Of a stretch of DNA of 64,000 nucleotides, positions 36,690 through 47,600 are shown in pieces. Where the stretch lies: NCBI GenBank assembly GCA_051453625.1, contig JBOZIK010000001.1, forward strand, positions 159,529,056-159,593,055, in the 5' to 3' direction. The notes below the pieces were generated by a model, which was not told the DNA's origin, searched no databases, and was given only the letters and a program-made list of their open reading frames with translations. The translations under genes and the position numbers were made by a program. Within the stretch, counting starts at the first letter, position 1, and each line of letters begins with the position of its first letter. Source of the stretch: Welwitschia mirabilis. Taxonomy: Eukaryota; Gnetophyta; Gnetopsida; Welwitschiales.

Positions 36690-37990
36690 ACATGACCTTG
36701 AGAATTATATGAAGGTTAAATTGGAAGAGGTGGAGAAAGATTATCATGATCAAGATCATAAGATAAAGTGAAAATAGAAGTATAAGTGAAAGGAAGTATG
36801 TGATTTGAATTTGTACAAGATTGAATAGATGAAAAGGATGTAGAAGCATGCATAGAAATAACAAGTCTATCCTCTATGAATTTTAAATAAATCTCTATGG
36901 GTCTTTTATTATGATCAGTTTCTTCATTATTGTCTTGATCATTAGTTGGTTGGATTGTTTCTTCACTTTCCTTATTATTGTTAGTAACTAAATCTTCCAT
37001 CACTTATTTAATATTACTTTCATTCTCCAGGTTATTGGATTAATTAAAAAGATTATCAAGATAAATAACAACATCATCTTCATCATTGATTGAAAAATTA
37101 TTAGAATTTTCATGAATGGATTTCTCATCCTGAGGATCTGGCAGTAAATGGATGGAAGGGATATAATATAATAACTCAATATCATTATCTAATAAATAGT
37201 CATCCTCATCTTAATTGTTAAAATATTGAGTTAGGTTATTACTCTCTCCCCTTTGATTATTTCCTAATGAGTAGGATGTTGAAGTTTAATCCAAAATTTC
37301 ATCTTCTATTTAAAAGCAAGAATCATCATCATTTGATCCTAAATTCTTATTTTCCTCAAGGTATGATGTAGGAGGATATGTTGAAGGATGTTATGTTGTA
37401 AAATATCCTTGAATTTGTAATAGTATCTATTTCAAGATTTCAATAATTTTTTTAGGTTTTTATTGGTCTTTTCTAATTGGTCATTAGTATTTTTGTGGTT
37501 GTTCATCAATCTGTCAATAACTTCTTTATTGAATCATTTTCTTATTCATAGTAAGTCATGATAGATAATTCTTCTTTATAGTAATGCATGGGAGATGGAG
37601 GGAATGGAAAAATGAGGTGGAATCCTTAAAATGTGTAGAATCTACATTGTTATTTCTATATGAGGTTTGAAAAAAGATGGAAAAGAATAAGAAGGTTGAA
37701 AAGAGAAAGGGTCCAATTCCTACTCTCAAAAACATTTAGTGTTATTATCCCTCTTGCAAAAACTTTTTAAAGTTTTTGATCATTATAAACCTTAAAAATG
37801 TTTTTCCTCATTATTACAAAGATCTCTCTAAGTGTTTTCTTACTATTATCTTCAAAATGTCTTAATTTTCTCCTTCTTTTAGTAAGAAGTTCTCTAATAT
37901 TTTTACCATCACTATTCATTGAAGCAATTGAGAATAATGAAACAAGAGAATTTTATTTGAAGATGGTAATGAAGATAAGTACACAATAAA
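36690..37990 (-). pseudogene. Gag-like acidic coiled-coil ORF of element 2
   Basis: On the minus strand an N-terminal part (near 37760) carries KKFLQEG, followed by DPFSFQPSYSFPSFF (about 37670-37715) and a coiled coil KEVIDRLMNNHKNTNDQLEK (about 37470-37530). A long Asn/Asp/Glu-rich part follows, with DNDIELLYYIPSIHLLPDPQ (about 37130-37190). The last open stretch (36716-37003) contains NDQDNNEETDHNKRPIEIYL and IEDRLVISMHAS. Order and motifs match element 1 at 4440-5580. Stops and frameshifts make it a pseudogene. The acidity and coiled coil suit a structural gag-like protein; the family is not one I can name. Confidence 0.55.
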
Positions 37991-38851
37991 GATCAAGTTT
38001 TCCTCTTTTTGATGTTTCATAGTTTTGTTAAAATTGATGGTCCTTAATACTCAAAAGATATGTAATGAATATCTATTTGAATTGTCATGAAAATAACTAG
38101 TAGAATGACTATAAAGAAAAAAGAAAAATTCGATCCTAAAATAAGAGGAAAAAAATTCTTTAAAACTTATGTACCTATGATGTGCATACCTAGATTGTGC
38201 TTGAAGTTGAATAATCCTTCTCTGATATTTGTTTAATCAAGTTTTACTCCCTCTAATGTTTTGTCTTTCTATCAAAAGTCACTATTCCCTTACATGAAAA
38301 AATAACAAACAAAAAATAAAAATTAAAAATAATAACCTATCGTCCACCTGATCATGGGTGAACAGGGAGGACAACGATCATAGTAATAGAAATCCAAAAC
38401 TCAAAAAAATTACTGAAAGCAAAGAATCTAGACTATTATCTAGTATGTTATGAGGATGACATATAAGATGATAGTAACTTTATTTAAAATCTATGGAAAA
38501 GTTAAAAAATGTAAAATTTGAAAAAGAAGTAAACTATGATATAGGCTATCATGGGGATAATAGAGAAGATGATAATACTTTATTATCAAACTATAAACAA
38601 AAAAATTGTAAAAGTAGAAATAAATTTCAAAATTCTAGAACTGTCATGTCCAATGTCATTGGCATAACAGACAGGATGACAGGTCCCTAAAAATTATGGA
38701 ATATAAAATTTATGGAGATAAATCTATTTTTAAGCTAAGTTAAAATATAGTACTAATTCAAATAAACAACCTGAATAGAAGATTCAATGTACTTATCTAG
38801 TTAGTGACAATTATTCATCTCCTTATGGCATTTCCTGGAATAACAACAAAA
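37991..38851 (-). other. 5' leader of element 2, inner copy
   Basis: Aligns with 40331-41309: shared are ATGTGCATACCTAGATT, CCACCTGATCATGGG-like, and repeated TCATGxGGATGACA words. The PBS beside LTR B (about 38832-38851) is too degraded to read. The open frame at 38493-38690 lies in this leader and looks incidental. Confidence 0.6.
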
Positions 38852-39660
38852 TGTTATGGCATGAATTTATGCAATTTTGAAGTCCTTTAGGTAAACCTAT
38901 AAATCAAATAACTTCCATAAAAACACATGCTAGTAAAGACAGAGTTCTCCTAAATGTCAAAATCAAATGAAGGCACTAGGATCAGAGTTAAAGAATTGAT
39001 TTACAAGGGTATTTAAGTCTTTTATCTTTTAATAACTAAAAGTAAATAATCAAGTAGATGCAATGTAATGTAAATGGATATGAAATAAAAATGGAAATGA
39101 AATGAGTTCTATTGGTTCTTAATTCTTCTGTAACAAGGACTAGCCCTCTATGATTTAGATCAATAAAGAAGAGTTATTAACTTATTCCTAATTAATATAA
39201 ACTATGATATATACTAAGTAAAGTAAGGAATGCAATGTAAAATGGAAATGGAATAACAATGCAATCTAATACTAACCAAAGTCAACCTTAATAAAGATTG
39301 CCCTTATAATCTAAATAAATTATAGAATTATCACTTAACTATAACTAACTTAAACCATAAGGAACATAAATAGAATTTGAGTAAAAAAGTAATTGTATTA
39401 ATTTAATGAACAATTGTATAATTTCAAACAACTTTTACATCCACTTAGAATAAAATAGTTGCACCTCAATGGAAGAGACTCAGCTTAACACTAAAGGAAC
39501 TTCTTTTTGTAGCTAGGGAATGGATCTCTTATTATTTAGTCTTTCATCACAAGCATATCAAGTACAAAAGAAAAGTGAGGTAAAGAGGGGGTATTTATAG
39601 TTTTATATTAAAAGTTCTAGAAACATAACCCGAGAAGTTAAAGAGAAAACCCTAGTAGCT
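38852..39660 (-). repeat. LTR B of element 2, cut by a gap
   Basis: Begins TGTTATGGCATGAATTTATG (+ strand), matching the 32400 end of LTR A, and follows it to the block AACCCTAGTAG before the gap at 39661. About 60% of an LTR is present. Confidence 0.75.
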
Positions 39661-39760
39661 NNNNNNNNNNNNNNNNNNNNNNNNNNNNNNNNNNNNNNNN
39701 NNNNNNNNNNNNNNNNNNNNNNNNNNNNNNNNNNNNNNNNNNNNNNNNNNNNNNNNNNNN
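39661..39760. other. Assembly gap, 100 N
   Basis: Joins the middle of LTR B to gag-like sequence, a junction not seen elsewhere in the array, so sequence is missing or mis-joined. Exactly 100 N usually means unknown length. Confidence 0.95.
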
Positions 39761-40330
39761 AACCTAGATTTTATAATAATATTTGTTGTAAGATTTCAAC
39801 TAATTTTTCTAGGTTCTTATTAGTGTTTTCTTGATTCTTCTTTATTTCATCAATCTTTTCTTTTAATGGATTATTTTCTTCCTCGTATAATTCATAAGAG
39901 ATGGTTCTTCTTTATAGTAATGCATTGGAGAGAGTTAGAATGGACAAACATGATTGTAGAAATTTATTCTAAATGAGGTGAAATTTCTAAAATGTGAAGA
40001 ATCTTCATTATCATTTCTATATAAGGTTTGAAAAGAAGAGAGAAAAGAATAAGAAGGTTAAAAAGAGGAAGCAGTCAAATTCATACTCTTAACAGCATTT
40101 TATGTAAGTCTCCCTCTTTCAATAACTTCTTGAAGTGTTTGATTATGATAAACCTTAGAATCTGTTATATTTCTTCTCCTTTCTACAAAGATCTCTTAAA
40201 GTGTTTTCTTACTATTATCCTTAGAATTTTTTAAGTGTTTCCTTCTTCCAGTAAGAATTTCCCCAACAGTCCTTCTATCACTATTTATTAAGGCAAATTA
40301 GAAAGAATGAAATAAGATAATTTTATTTCA
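39761..40330 (-). pseudogene. Second copy of the gag-like ORF (N-terminal half)
   Basis: On the minus strand: EIFVERRRNITDSKVYHNQ and LQEVIERGR (about 40100-40210), LTASSFxPSYSFLSFQTLYR (about 40020-40080), NDNEDSSHFRNFTSF, then coiled coil KIDEIKKNQENTNKNLEKLV (about 39790-39860). It pairs with 37400-37990 and is closer to element 1 (EIFKERRREL, ASSFF, TNKNMEK) than the inner copy is. The rest is lost in the adjacent gap. Confidence 0.55.
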
Positions 40331-41309
40331 AGATGGTAAGGATGAGAAGTATATAATGANNNNNNNNNNNNNNNNNNNNNNNNNNNNNNNNNNNNNNNNN
40401 NNNNNNNNNNNNNNNNNNNNNTTTATCAAAATTGTTAATCCTTAATACTCAAAAGATGTGTAATGGCTGATTATTTTAACTATCATAAAAATACCTAATA
40501 GAATGACTACAGAGAGAAAGGAAAATCTAATTTTAAAATAATAAAAATGAAAAAAAATGTTCTTCTCAATTCTCAGAATTGTGTACCTAGGATGTGCATA
40601 TCTAGATTTTGCTCAAAGTTAAATAATCCTTTTCTAATATTTCTGCCAATTAAGTTTTGCTTTATTTGATATTCCATCTTCTATTAGAATTCACTGTGTC
40701 CCTACATGCTTAGACAGTAAACCAAAAAAAAGAAAACCAAAAATAACCAGTTATCCACCTCATCATGGGGACGACAAGGGAGACGACAAGTACACAAAAC
40801 ATCGAACTTGGAAAAAAATTGTAGAAAATGAAAAGTTAAGCTGGCATCCTATCTATTATGAATATTGTGGCAAGAACGATAATCACACTAATAGAAATTA
40901 AAACTCAAAAACTTAGAAAAATTATTGAAAGAAAAAAACTCAAAAACATAGAAAATAAAAACTTAAAAAATTATTAAAAGCAAAAAAAAATTCAAAAAAA
41001 ATTACTAAAAGAAAAAATAAAACTTTTAGTCTGTCATGGAAATAACGAAAAAGATGATAGTAACTTTATTATTGAAATAAGAATAGAAGAAAAATTACAA
41101 AAGCAAAAGTTAATTTTGAAATTGCAGAACCATCATGCTCAATGTCATTGGGATGACAGTGAAAATTACAAAATCCCTAAAAACTATGGAAAATAAAACT
41201 TTATTAAAGCAAACCTATTCTAAGTTTTACTAAAAATACAATACTAATTTAAATAAATAACCTACATAGAAGTATCAATATACTTATCTGGTTAGCAATG
41301 GTGCCAAAA
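40331..41309 (-). other. 5' leader of element 2, outer copy
   Basis: Aligned with 37991-38851. It contains a 62-N gap (40360-40421), A-rich runs around 40900-41010 and several TCATGGGGACGACA-type words (40763-40790). Confidence 0.6.
41291..41306 (-). promoter_or_regulatory. Primer-binding site beside LTR C, tRNA-Asp type
   Basis: On the minus strand TGGCACCATTGCTAAC, three bases inside the LTR end. It matches the Athila-type site TGGCGCCGTTGCCGGG except at a few mostly transition positions. It shows that C acted as a 5' LTR. Confidence 0.65.
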
Positions 41310-42616
41310 TATTACAATGTGAATTTATGCAATTCCAAAGTCCTTTAGGTAAACTTGTAAATCAAATGACTTGCAGAAAGGCACATGCTAGTATAGATAG
41401 GAGTTTACCTAAATGTCATAATCCCAGTGAAGAAACTAGGCTCAGAGTTAACTAAAAGTAAATAATAAAGTAAATGCAATGCAATGTAAATGGATATAAA
41501 ATAGAAATAAAAATGAAATGAATTCTATTGGTTCCTAATTCTTCTATTACAAGAACTAACTCTTTATAATTTAGATCAATTAAAAAGAGTACTTAACTTA
41601 TTCCTAACCAACATAAACTATGAGATATACCAAGTAGAATAAGAAATGCAATGTGAAATGGAAATAAAATAATAATGTAATCTAATACTATGCAAAGTCA
41701 ACATTAACAAAGGTTGCCCTTATCATCTAAATAAATTAAAGAACTATCACTTAAATATAACCAACTTAAACCATATGGGCATAAACTGAATTAGAATGAA
41801 AAAAGTAATTATATTAATTTCAAAGTACTTTACATGCACCTACAACAAAATAGTAGCACCTTAATGGAAGAGACTCAGCTGCACATCAAGAAAACCCCTT
41901 TCTGTAGCTACTAGATGAACGTCTTATCCTTCAATCTTTAGTCACAAGCATATTAGGTATAAAAGATGAATTAGAAGTAAGGATAAGAAAGGTATTTATA
42001 GTTTTACATTCATATTTCTAGGACTATAACCCTAGAAGTCAAAGAAGAAACCCTAACAACCTAAGTGGGGTACATGAGCCCATTACAAGATGATTCAGTC
42101 CCACATATATAAAATAGTTATCATTCTAACTGTTATGGAGATGACAATGGGGATGATGCCTCTTTATAATAGATAATTAATTAGCTTCTAGCTCCATAAT
42201 TGATCCCCCAGTTGGCTTTCAAATGTGTCATCATCCCTCATGTCATGAAGACAACAATGAGGATGGCATCTTATTAGAAGAGGTGCTTTATTGACTTCAA
42301 GCTCTAGTCTAAATTGCTATTATAATAGGCCAATATAGTGTTGTCTTCCCATCTGTTGTGTGAAAGATAGAGGGGACAACATCCTTCTAAAGCTATTTAG
42401 ATAAAGCAAATTAGCCTTCTTTATCATTTATCTTCTTCTAACATACTAAGTACCAGAACATGCTTGAAATGCCTCTAATTATGCCAAGAATTACATGCTT
42501 CCATGATCATCCACTCAACTCTCCATAATCATTAAAATTGCATCCAAACCTATATAAATGTCCTACAAAAGTACTCCAAATATACCATCAAATTCTTACA
42601 AATTGGCATTGTAACA
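41310..42616 (-). repeat. LTR C of element 2
   Basis: 1,307 bp; on the minus strand it starts TGTTACAATGCCAATTTG and ends CACATTGTAATA. It aligns throughout with LTR A. A TATAAATACC core promoter is preserved at 41991-42000. Confidence 0.8.
41991..42000 (-). promoter_or_regulatory. TATA box in LTR C
   Basis: TATAAATACC on the minus strand. LTR D has CTATAAATTCC at the equivalent place (about 43267-43277); LTR A has lost the match. Confidence 0.5.
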
Positions 42617-42690
42617 TAGCCCCCTACTTAGCCTCATCAGTTTCTAACAAAGTGGGTGATCAACTACATTGCGATCCAATTGATTAAGAT
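42617..42690 (-). other. 3' internal fragment with polypurine tract next to LTR C
   Basis: Matches 33740-33812 beside LTR A (GGTGATCAACTA, CAATT-GATTAAGAT), so LTR C is bordered by 3'-end internal sequence on one side and 5' leader on the other, as expected of an LTR shared by two tandem elements. Confidence 0.7.
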
Positions 42691-42790
42691 NNNNNNNNNN
42701 NNNNNNNNNNNNNNNNNNNNNNNNNNNNNNNNNNNNNNNNNNNNNNNNNNNNNNNNNNNNNNNNNNNNNNNNNNNNNNNNNNNNNNNNNN
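42691..42790. other. Assembly gap, 100 N
   Basis: Removes the internal region expected between LTR C and LTR D and the first ~280 bp of D. Confidence 0.95.
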
Positions 42791-43885
42791 CTATTACAAG
42801 AACTAACTCTTTATAATTCAGATCAATTAAGAAGAATACTCAACTTGTTCATAATCAACATGAGCTATGAGACACACCAAATAGGATATGGAATGCAATG
42901 TGAAATGGACATGGAATAACAATGCAAATCTAAACTAACCAAAGTCAACCTTACCAAAGGTTATCCTTATGATCTAAATAAAGGTTATCCTTATGATCTA
43001 AATAAATTACAAAATTGTCACTTATACTATAACCAACTTAAACCATAAGGGGCATAAATAGAATTTAAGTAAAAAGATTAATTATATTGATTCATAGAAC
43101 TTTTACATTGATTTACAACAAAATAGCAGCATCTCAATGAAAGAGACTTACCCTAACACTAAGAAAACTCCTTTCTGTAGCTACTAGATGGATCTTTTAT
43201 TCTTCAATCTTCCATCACAAGCATATCAAGTATAAAAGATGGTTTGGAAGTGAAGACAAGAGAGGAATTTATAGTTTGATATTGAAGATTCTACAACCAT
43301 GATCCTAGAAGTTAGAGAAGAAACCCTAGTAGCCCAAGTGAGGTATATGACCCCATTACAAGATAATCCATTCTTGCTTATATAACACAATTATCATCCT
43401 GACTATTATGAGGATAATAATAAGGATGATGTCCCTTAACAATAGATAATTAATTAGATTCTAGATTCATAATTAACCCCATAGTTGGCTTTCAAATTTG
43501 TTATCATCCCTCATGTTGTGGAAACAATAATGGGAATGACACCTCCTTAGAAAAGGTGCTTTGTTGACTCTAAGCTCCAGTTCAAATTGCTATCATAATA
43601 GGCCAATACAGTGTTGTTGTCCCCTTTGTTAGGGGAATAATGACAGATTGACATCCTTTTAAAGCTTCTTAGGTAAAACAAATTAGCCTTTATCATTAAT
43701 CTTCCTCTAATATACTAAGTACCAAAACATGCCTAAAATGCCTTTAATTATGCCAAGAATTACATGTTTCCATGGTTATCACATTGACTCTCCATAATCA
43801 TCAGAATGGCATCCAAACCTGTATAAATGTCTTATAAAATTACTTCAAATACACCATTAAATTCCTAAAAATTGGCATTGCACCA
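42791..43885 (-). repeat. LTR D (5' outermost LTR of element 2)
   Basis: Matches LTR A from about 32680 to its end. A short internal duplication GGTTATCCTTATGATCTAAATAAA occurs at 42959-43004. It ends GGCATTGCACCA at 43885, followed by the CATTT duplication. Confidence 0.8.
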
Positions 43886-43890
43886 CATTT
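43886..43890. repeat. Right target-site duplication, CATTT
   Basis: Perfect copy of 32395-32399, marking resumption of the SIRE-type element. Confidence 0.85.
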
Positions 43891-44195
43891 CATGCACTAA
43901 TGCTATTTGTTGTTGGCACACTATTAGAATGCTATGCTTTGATATTATTTATTGTTAGCACTCTATCATTAGTACAATTTACATGATTAGTCCTAATTTT
44001 CTTGAATGAAATTATCTAATGCTTATGCACCTTTCTTAATCCATATTCTATATGTATATTTATATAGTAATCATTATTTTTTTAATACTACTGATAAAAT
44101 ATTTTTATGTGCTTTTCTTTCTTGAACTTAAACATTTTAATTCAGTTGATTAAATGTGGTTACACTAATGAGATTGTCAAGTTTTAGACATCATC
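43891..44195 (+). other. 3' non-coding end of the SIRE-type element
   Basis: AT-rich sequence with TTGGCAC/TTAGCAC repeats between the nest and the polypurine tract; no coding remnant. Confidence 0.55.
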
Positions 44196-44208
44196 AAAAA
44201 GGGGGAGA
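44196..44208 (+). promoter_or_regulatory. Polypurine tract of the SIRE-type element
   Basis: AAAAAGGGGGAGA, intact, two bases before the 3' LTR. This is the characteristic tract that primes plus-strand synthesis in SIRE-type elements. Confidence 0.85.
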
Positions 44209-44209
44209 T

Positions 44210-45677
44210 TATTGACAAAAATTTAATATTAATTTTTATTCTTATTTGAATAGGTTAAATTAGAGAAAACCAAATTACAGAAAGCATAAGTCCATATTAG
44301 ATCTTAAAGCTCAAATCTTACAAAAAATCTAGCTTAGAGTTCTAAGTTTCAAATTATAACTAACTGAAAACATCTGTAGAATTGAATATGTCTATGGTAA
44401 AGAGGTCTGCATATTTGAAGATTCCATGGTAAATATGTCTATAGCATTAAATATGTTTATGTTGAACTAATTTTTAATTACAAGTAAAGGATGTCTATCT
44501 CAATGGAGATGATTGTATTAAAAAATGGATCTAATATGAATGAAAGAGGTCTACATAGTTAAATATGTCTATACTAAGTTGAAATAGGTAATAGGGATAA
44601 TTTATAATTTAATAAATTATTTACATCTTAGAGAAGCAATCAATGTTTACATCATGAATTTATGATTATTAAGGATTATAGATTTTACAGTTTATATTTC
44701 ATCAATTTCTAGGCACTTTAATAAAAGACATCTTCGATGTTAAAGACATCTAACTAATAGAATACATCTACCATATTGAAGATGTCTATGCAGAAAGTTC
44801 ATGGTAAATAAAATAGACATTATGCACTCAATGCCCAATTGTTTCTATTTATCACATAGTAGTTACAAAGTTTAAACAACTATCTTCCTAGATCAAACAA
44901 TTAGAAATCCTTCAAAATATATAAAGGCATAACTTAACAAGTATATTTCCATGATGAACAATGAAAATATGCATGCACAAATGAATAGGTAATTCGATAT
45001 ATTTACAAAGCATTAAGCTATCATTTATAAGATACTTTTAAGTTACTACATCATTTTTACATTAGATCCTATAACATTGCATCATTCTTTAGCACTCATG
45101 GTTGATGACAATAAGAAGGAACTCAAGTTCTCCATCAAAGGCATATTATTCAAGTTTTTTAATTTATTTTATTATCATTATTTATTTGATCTAAATTATT
45201 GGACTATTATATTCTGGAATACTCTTATTATAGTCCATTCTTCTATTACCAAAACCTAAGGATCCCTTATTGGGGTGTTATATTTGTAAGGAAACCCTAC
45301 TATGGGTGTGTTTTTTGAGTAATTATGAGCATATTTTGTTATTATACTATTAAATATTCTTGAGGGGAAGAGAGTGTTACCTTTCGAGGAGTATCTCACA
45401 TTGTGTTATTGCTTATGAGCACATATTTTGATATTACTCTACTAGTTATCCCTGAGGGTAAGAGAGTATTTTCTTAAGATAAGCATCTCATATTGTATGT
45501 AAGGTTTGTGGTGCTCTAAAATCACTATTTTTATAGGTTAAGAATATTCAAATATGTGAGAGAAATCTACCTTCTATATGTGAATGTACCTAGATTATAG
45601 TTTTTAATTTATTTTCTAATGAAATTTATTTTTGATAGACCTCATTCACTCCTCCCCTCTAAGTTTAATTATCCTTA
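44210..45677 (+). repeat. 3' LTR of the SIRE-type element
   Basis: Aligned with the 5' LTR over its whole length. It starts TATTGAC (from TGTTGGC by G-to-A change), carries a single copy of the 89-bp unit, and ends AATTATCCTTA. The open frame at 45077-45259 lies inside it and is incidental. Confidence 0.8.
44918..44927 (+). promoter_or_regulatory. TATA box in the 3' LTR
   Basis: TATATAAAGG followed by CATAACTTAAC. The 5' LTR has only GACATAAAGGCATGAC at the equivalent place, so its TATA box is damaged. Confidence 0.5.
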
Positions 45678-45682
45678 TGTAC

Positions 45683-47600
45683 CTATTTGTCTACTAATTA
45701 ATATTGAGATTGAATTAAGCTAATTTATATACATTGAAGATAAGTTTGATGAATTTATCTAGAAACCCTTCTTTTATAAAACATGTTCCAAAAACTACCA
45801 AGAAGTAATATCATAGTCTTTTTTAATATTAATTTTAAGGATATAGCCCCTAGTTTTTCCATTAAAAAGAGAATGAAAGATTTTTTTAATTAAGGATGAC
45901 CTAGTAAAGGATCTTCATACTTTCCAAAAAAATCAACTTAATTTTCTCTTGATATAGAGAAATCATAAGTTCTAATGCTTTCGATTACGATTTTAGAAAC
46001 CAATCTATATATTATGTTTTAAACATCTGTTAGCATGTAGTCCTTAATTTTGATGGCATTACCTTCTTATGAGATCATGATAACATTGGTATTGTTCCAA
46101 CTATGTAGAATTCTACTAGAGTTAAGGACTTGATGAAAGGATCTCTTAGTTTAAATACCCAAGTAATGATACTATCTTTGAAAGATTTAACTATCCATTT
46201 ATATAGGCCTAAACTTCTATTTAATTTTATTATTAGAAGAACATTACAAGGCTTCTAGTAAGTAGTAGCTACAATGACTTTATGGCCTTTCTAAGACTAC
46301 TTATAATCATAAGAAATTTTTATATCATTGTTGGTTGTTCATAATTACTACAAGTTTTCTATGAAAGAATTTGAGATTATATTATGTTAAATAATCCCTT
46401 TTCCACCTTTTATTTTAATAATTCTATTAAATTTTCTCCTCTAATTTACAATGTTAAAAAATATTATGCTTATTTTTGTCCTTTAGCTGACTGATGTGAG
46501 TTATTTCCACTAGCATATTCTTTATATTTCTATATAGAATAAAGTTTTTAAAGTTTATACCATTTTTTTGGATTAAATATCCTTGATGTTTTCTACCTCC
46601 TCTAAATGTTTCTAAGTTGTTGTTTTATTTCATATTTCTCAGCTAACTTCTACCTCCAAGATTTACTTCAATTTTTTAGCAAAAAATTTAGTTGATTGAA
46701 ATTCTTTTGAAGTCCTATAATTGGATTTTATTCATGGTTTTGATAGTTATGATTAATAAATTCTTTAAATTCCTCCTCTTGAAACTAGGTTAAATTAAAG
46801 GAAAACTAACCATTCTTAGGTATATCATTATTTAAAGAAAAAACTATTAATTCATGATCAAAATACCACATATCTTCTCTCTCTAATATTTACTCAATTT
46901 GAAGAAATTAATGATCAAATATTATGGCTCTATCTATTTTTAAAAAGATTTGATTCTTATTCCATCTTTTATTAGATCAAGAAAACTGGGCTTTCTAAAT
47001 AAGAAAATCCATGAGGTTAAGATTATAAATAAAGCTATCTAGTTCTTGATCTCTAACTGGATTCTAGTTCCCTCTACCTTGTATATTTTATTTAAAATGG
47101 TTTTTATTAGAGTCCCTAATAATAATTCACTTTTTACCATTGATTTTTTCTCTATAAACTATCCCATAGACTTATTTAGTTCCCTACTTATTATAATGGA
47201 TATAAGTTAGCAAGCCACTAGTCCTAGATACTAAAAATTTGAAACCAACATGATGTTGGAATTTTAATTGCATCTAACCCTTTCTAAAAAAGATAACCAA
47301 ATCCTCCAATTTACTAAGGCTAGTAATACATTCTATATTCTAATTTTTTTTATTTTATAAAAGCCATTTAAGACTAATTTTTTATTTATATTCCGTAAAT
47401 AACATCAAAATTATAATTAATAATAAATTCATTAAGTACCTATTCTTTAGGGGCTACCATGAAGACCTAATATTCTAATTCATTATTATTATGTAAAATG
47501 TTTTTTAATTAGACTTTGATATGTTCAAAAAGGTTTACTACAAATAATTAGGTATATTTTTCACTATCTCCTTTCTTGCATTAATACCTTTAATAGGCAT
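45683..47600 (-). pseudogene. L1-type LINE ORF2, 5' portion (endonuclease and start of RT)
   Basis: Endonuclease on the minus strand: RDQELDSFIYNLNLMDFLI (about 46995-47055) and FSxSNKRWNKNQIFLKIDRA (about 46930-46990), the LMDxPxxxxxFTWSN...KIDRxL region of plant L1 endonucleases; DHELIVFSLNNDIPKN follows (about 46820-46870). RT begins with TIPMLSxSHKK (46040-46095). The catalytic-block motif LKINIKKDYDITSW (45796-45837) keeps the first catalytic Asp. KKGFLDKFIKLIFNVYKL then runs to 45700. The remaining RT lies at 23577 and below, beyond the SIRE-type insertion. Confidence 0.7.

Larger units (their letters stand above)
32400..43885 (-). mobile_element. Non-autonomous LTR array (element 2), minus strand
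   Basis: Inserted in the SIRE-type element with a perfect CATTT duplication. It contains four LTR copies in the same orientation: A 32400-33739, B 38852-39660 (cut by a gap), C 41310-42616 and D 42791-43885 (start lost in a gap). Internal sequence lies between A and B (5.1 kb) and B and C (1.5 kb), with a 74-base piece after C. The simplest outline is a recombined or tandem copy of one element type, LTR-internal-LTR-internal-LTR-(internal)-LTR. Two gaps of exactly 100 N (39661-39760 and 42691-42790), probably of unknown true length, sit at the junctions. Only a gag-like remnant is coded; no pol is visible. Confidence 0.75.
23583..45677 (+). mobile_element. SIRE/Maximus-type Ty1/copia element, itself interrupted
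   Basis: A 5' LTR (23583-25167), PBS, gag, pol and an envelope-position ORF region lie left of a nested element (32400-43885). The 3' leader end, polypurine tract and 3' LTR (44210-45677) lie right of it. Without the nested insert the element would be about 10.6 kb, in the range of SIRE-type elements. Flanking TTTAC (23578-23582) and TGTAC (45678-45682) form a duplication with one mismatch. Removing it rejoins a minus-strand LINE RT between its LNINGxPT-like motif and RGLRQGD. Domain order protease, integrase, RT, RNase H marks Ty1/copia; the long region after pol and the AAAAAGGGGGAGA tract are typical of SIRE/Maximus. Confidence 0.8.

Noticed and set aside
36679-37185. Minus-strand frames at 36679-36864 and 37000-37185 as separate genes
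   Set aside because: They are alternative frames over the acidic gag-like region; the motif-bearing frame is the one described there.
44191-44210. CRISPR-like or regulatory significance of the AAAAAGGGGGAGA run
   Set aside because: It is the polypurine tract of the SIRE-type element, directly before its 3' LTR. No CRISPR array or spaced identical repeats exist in the window.
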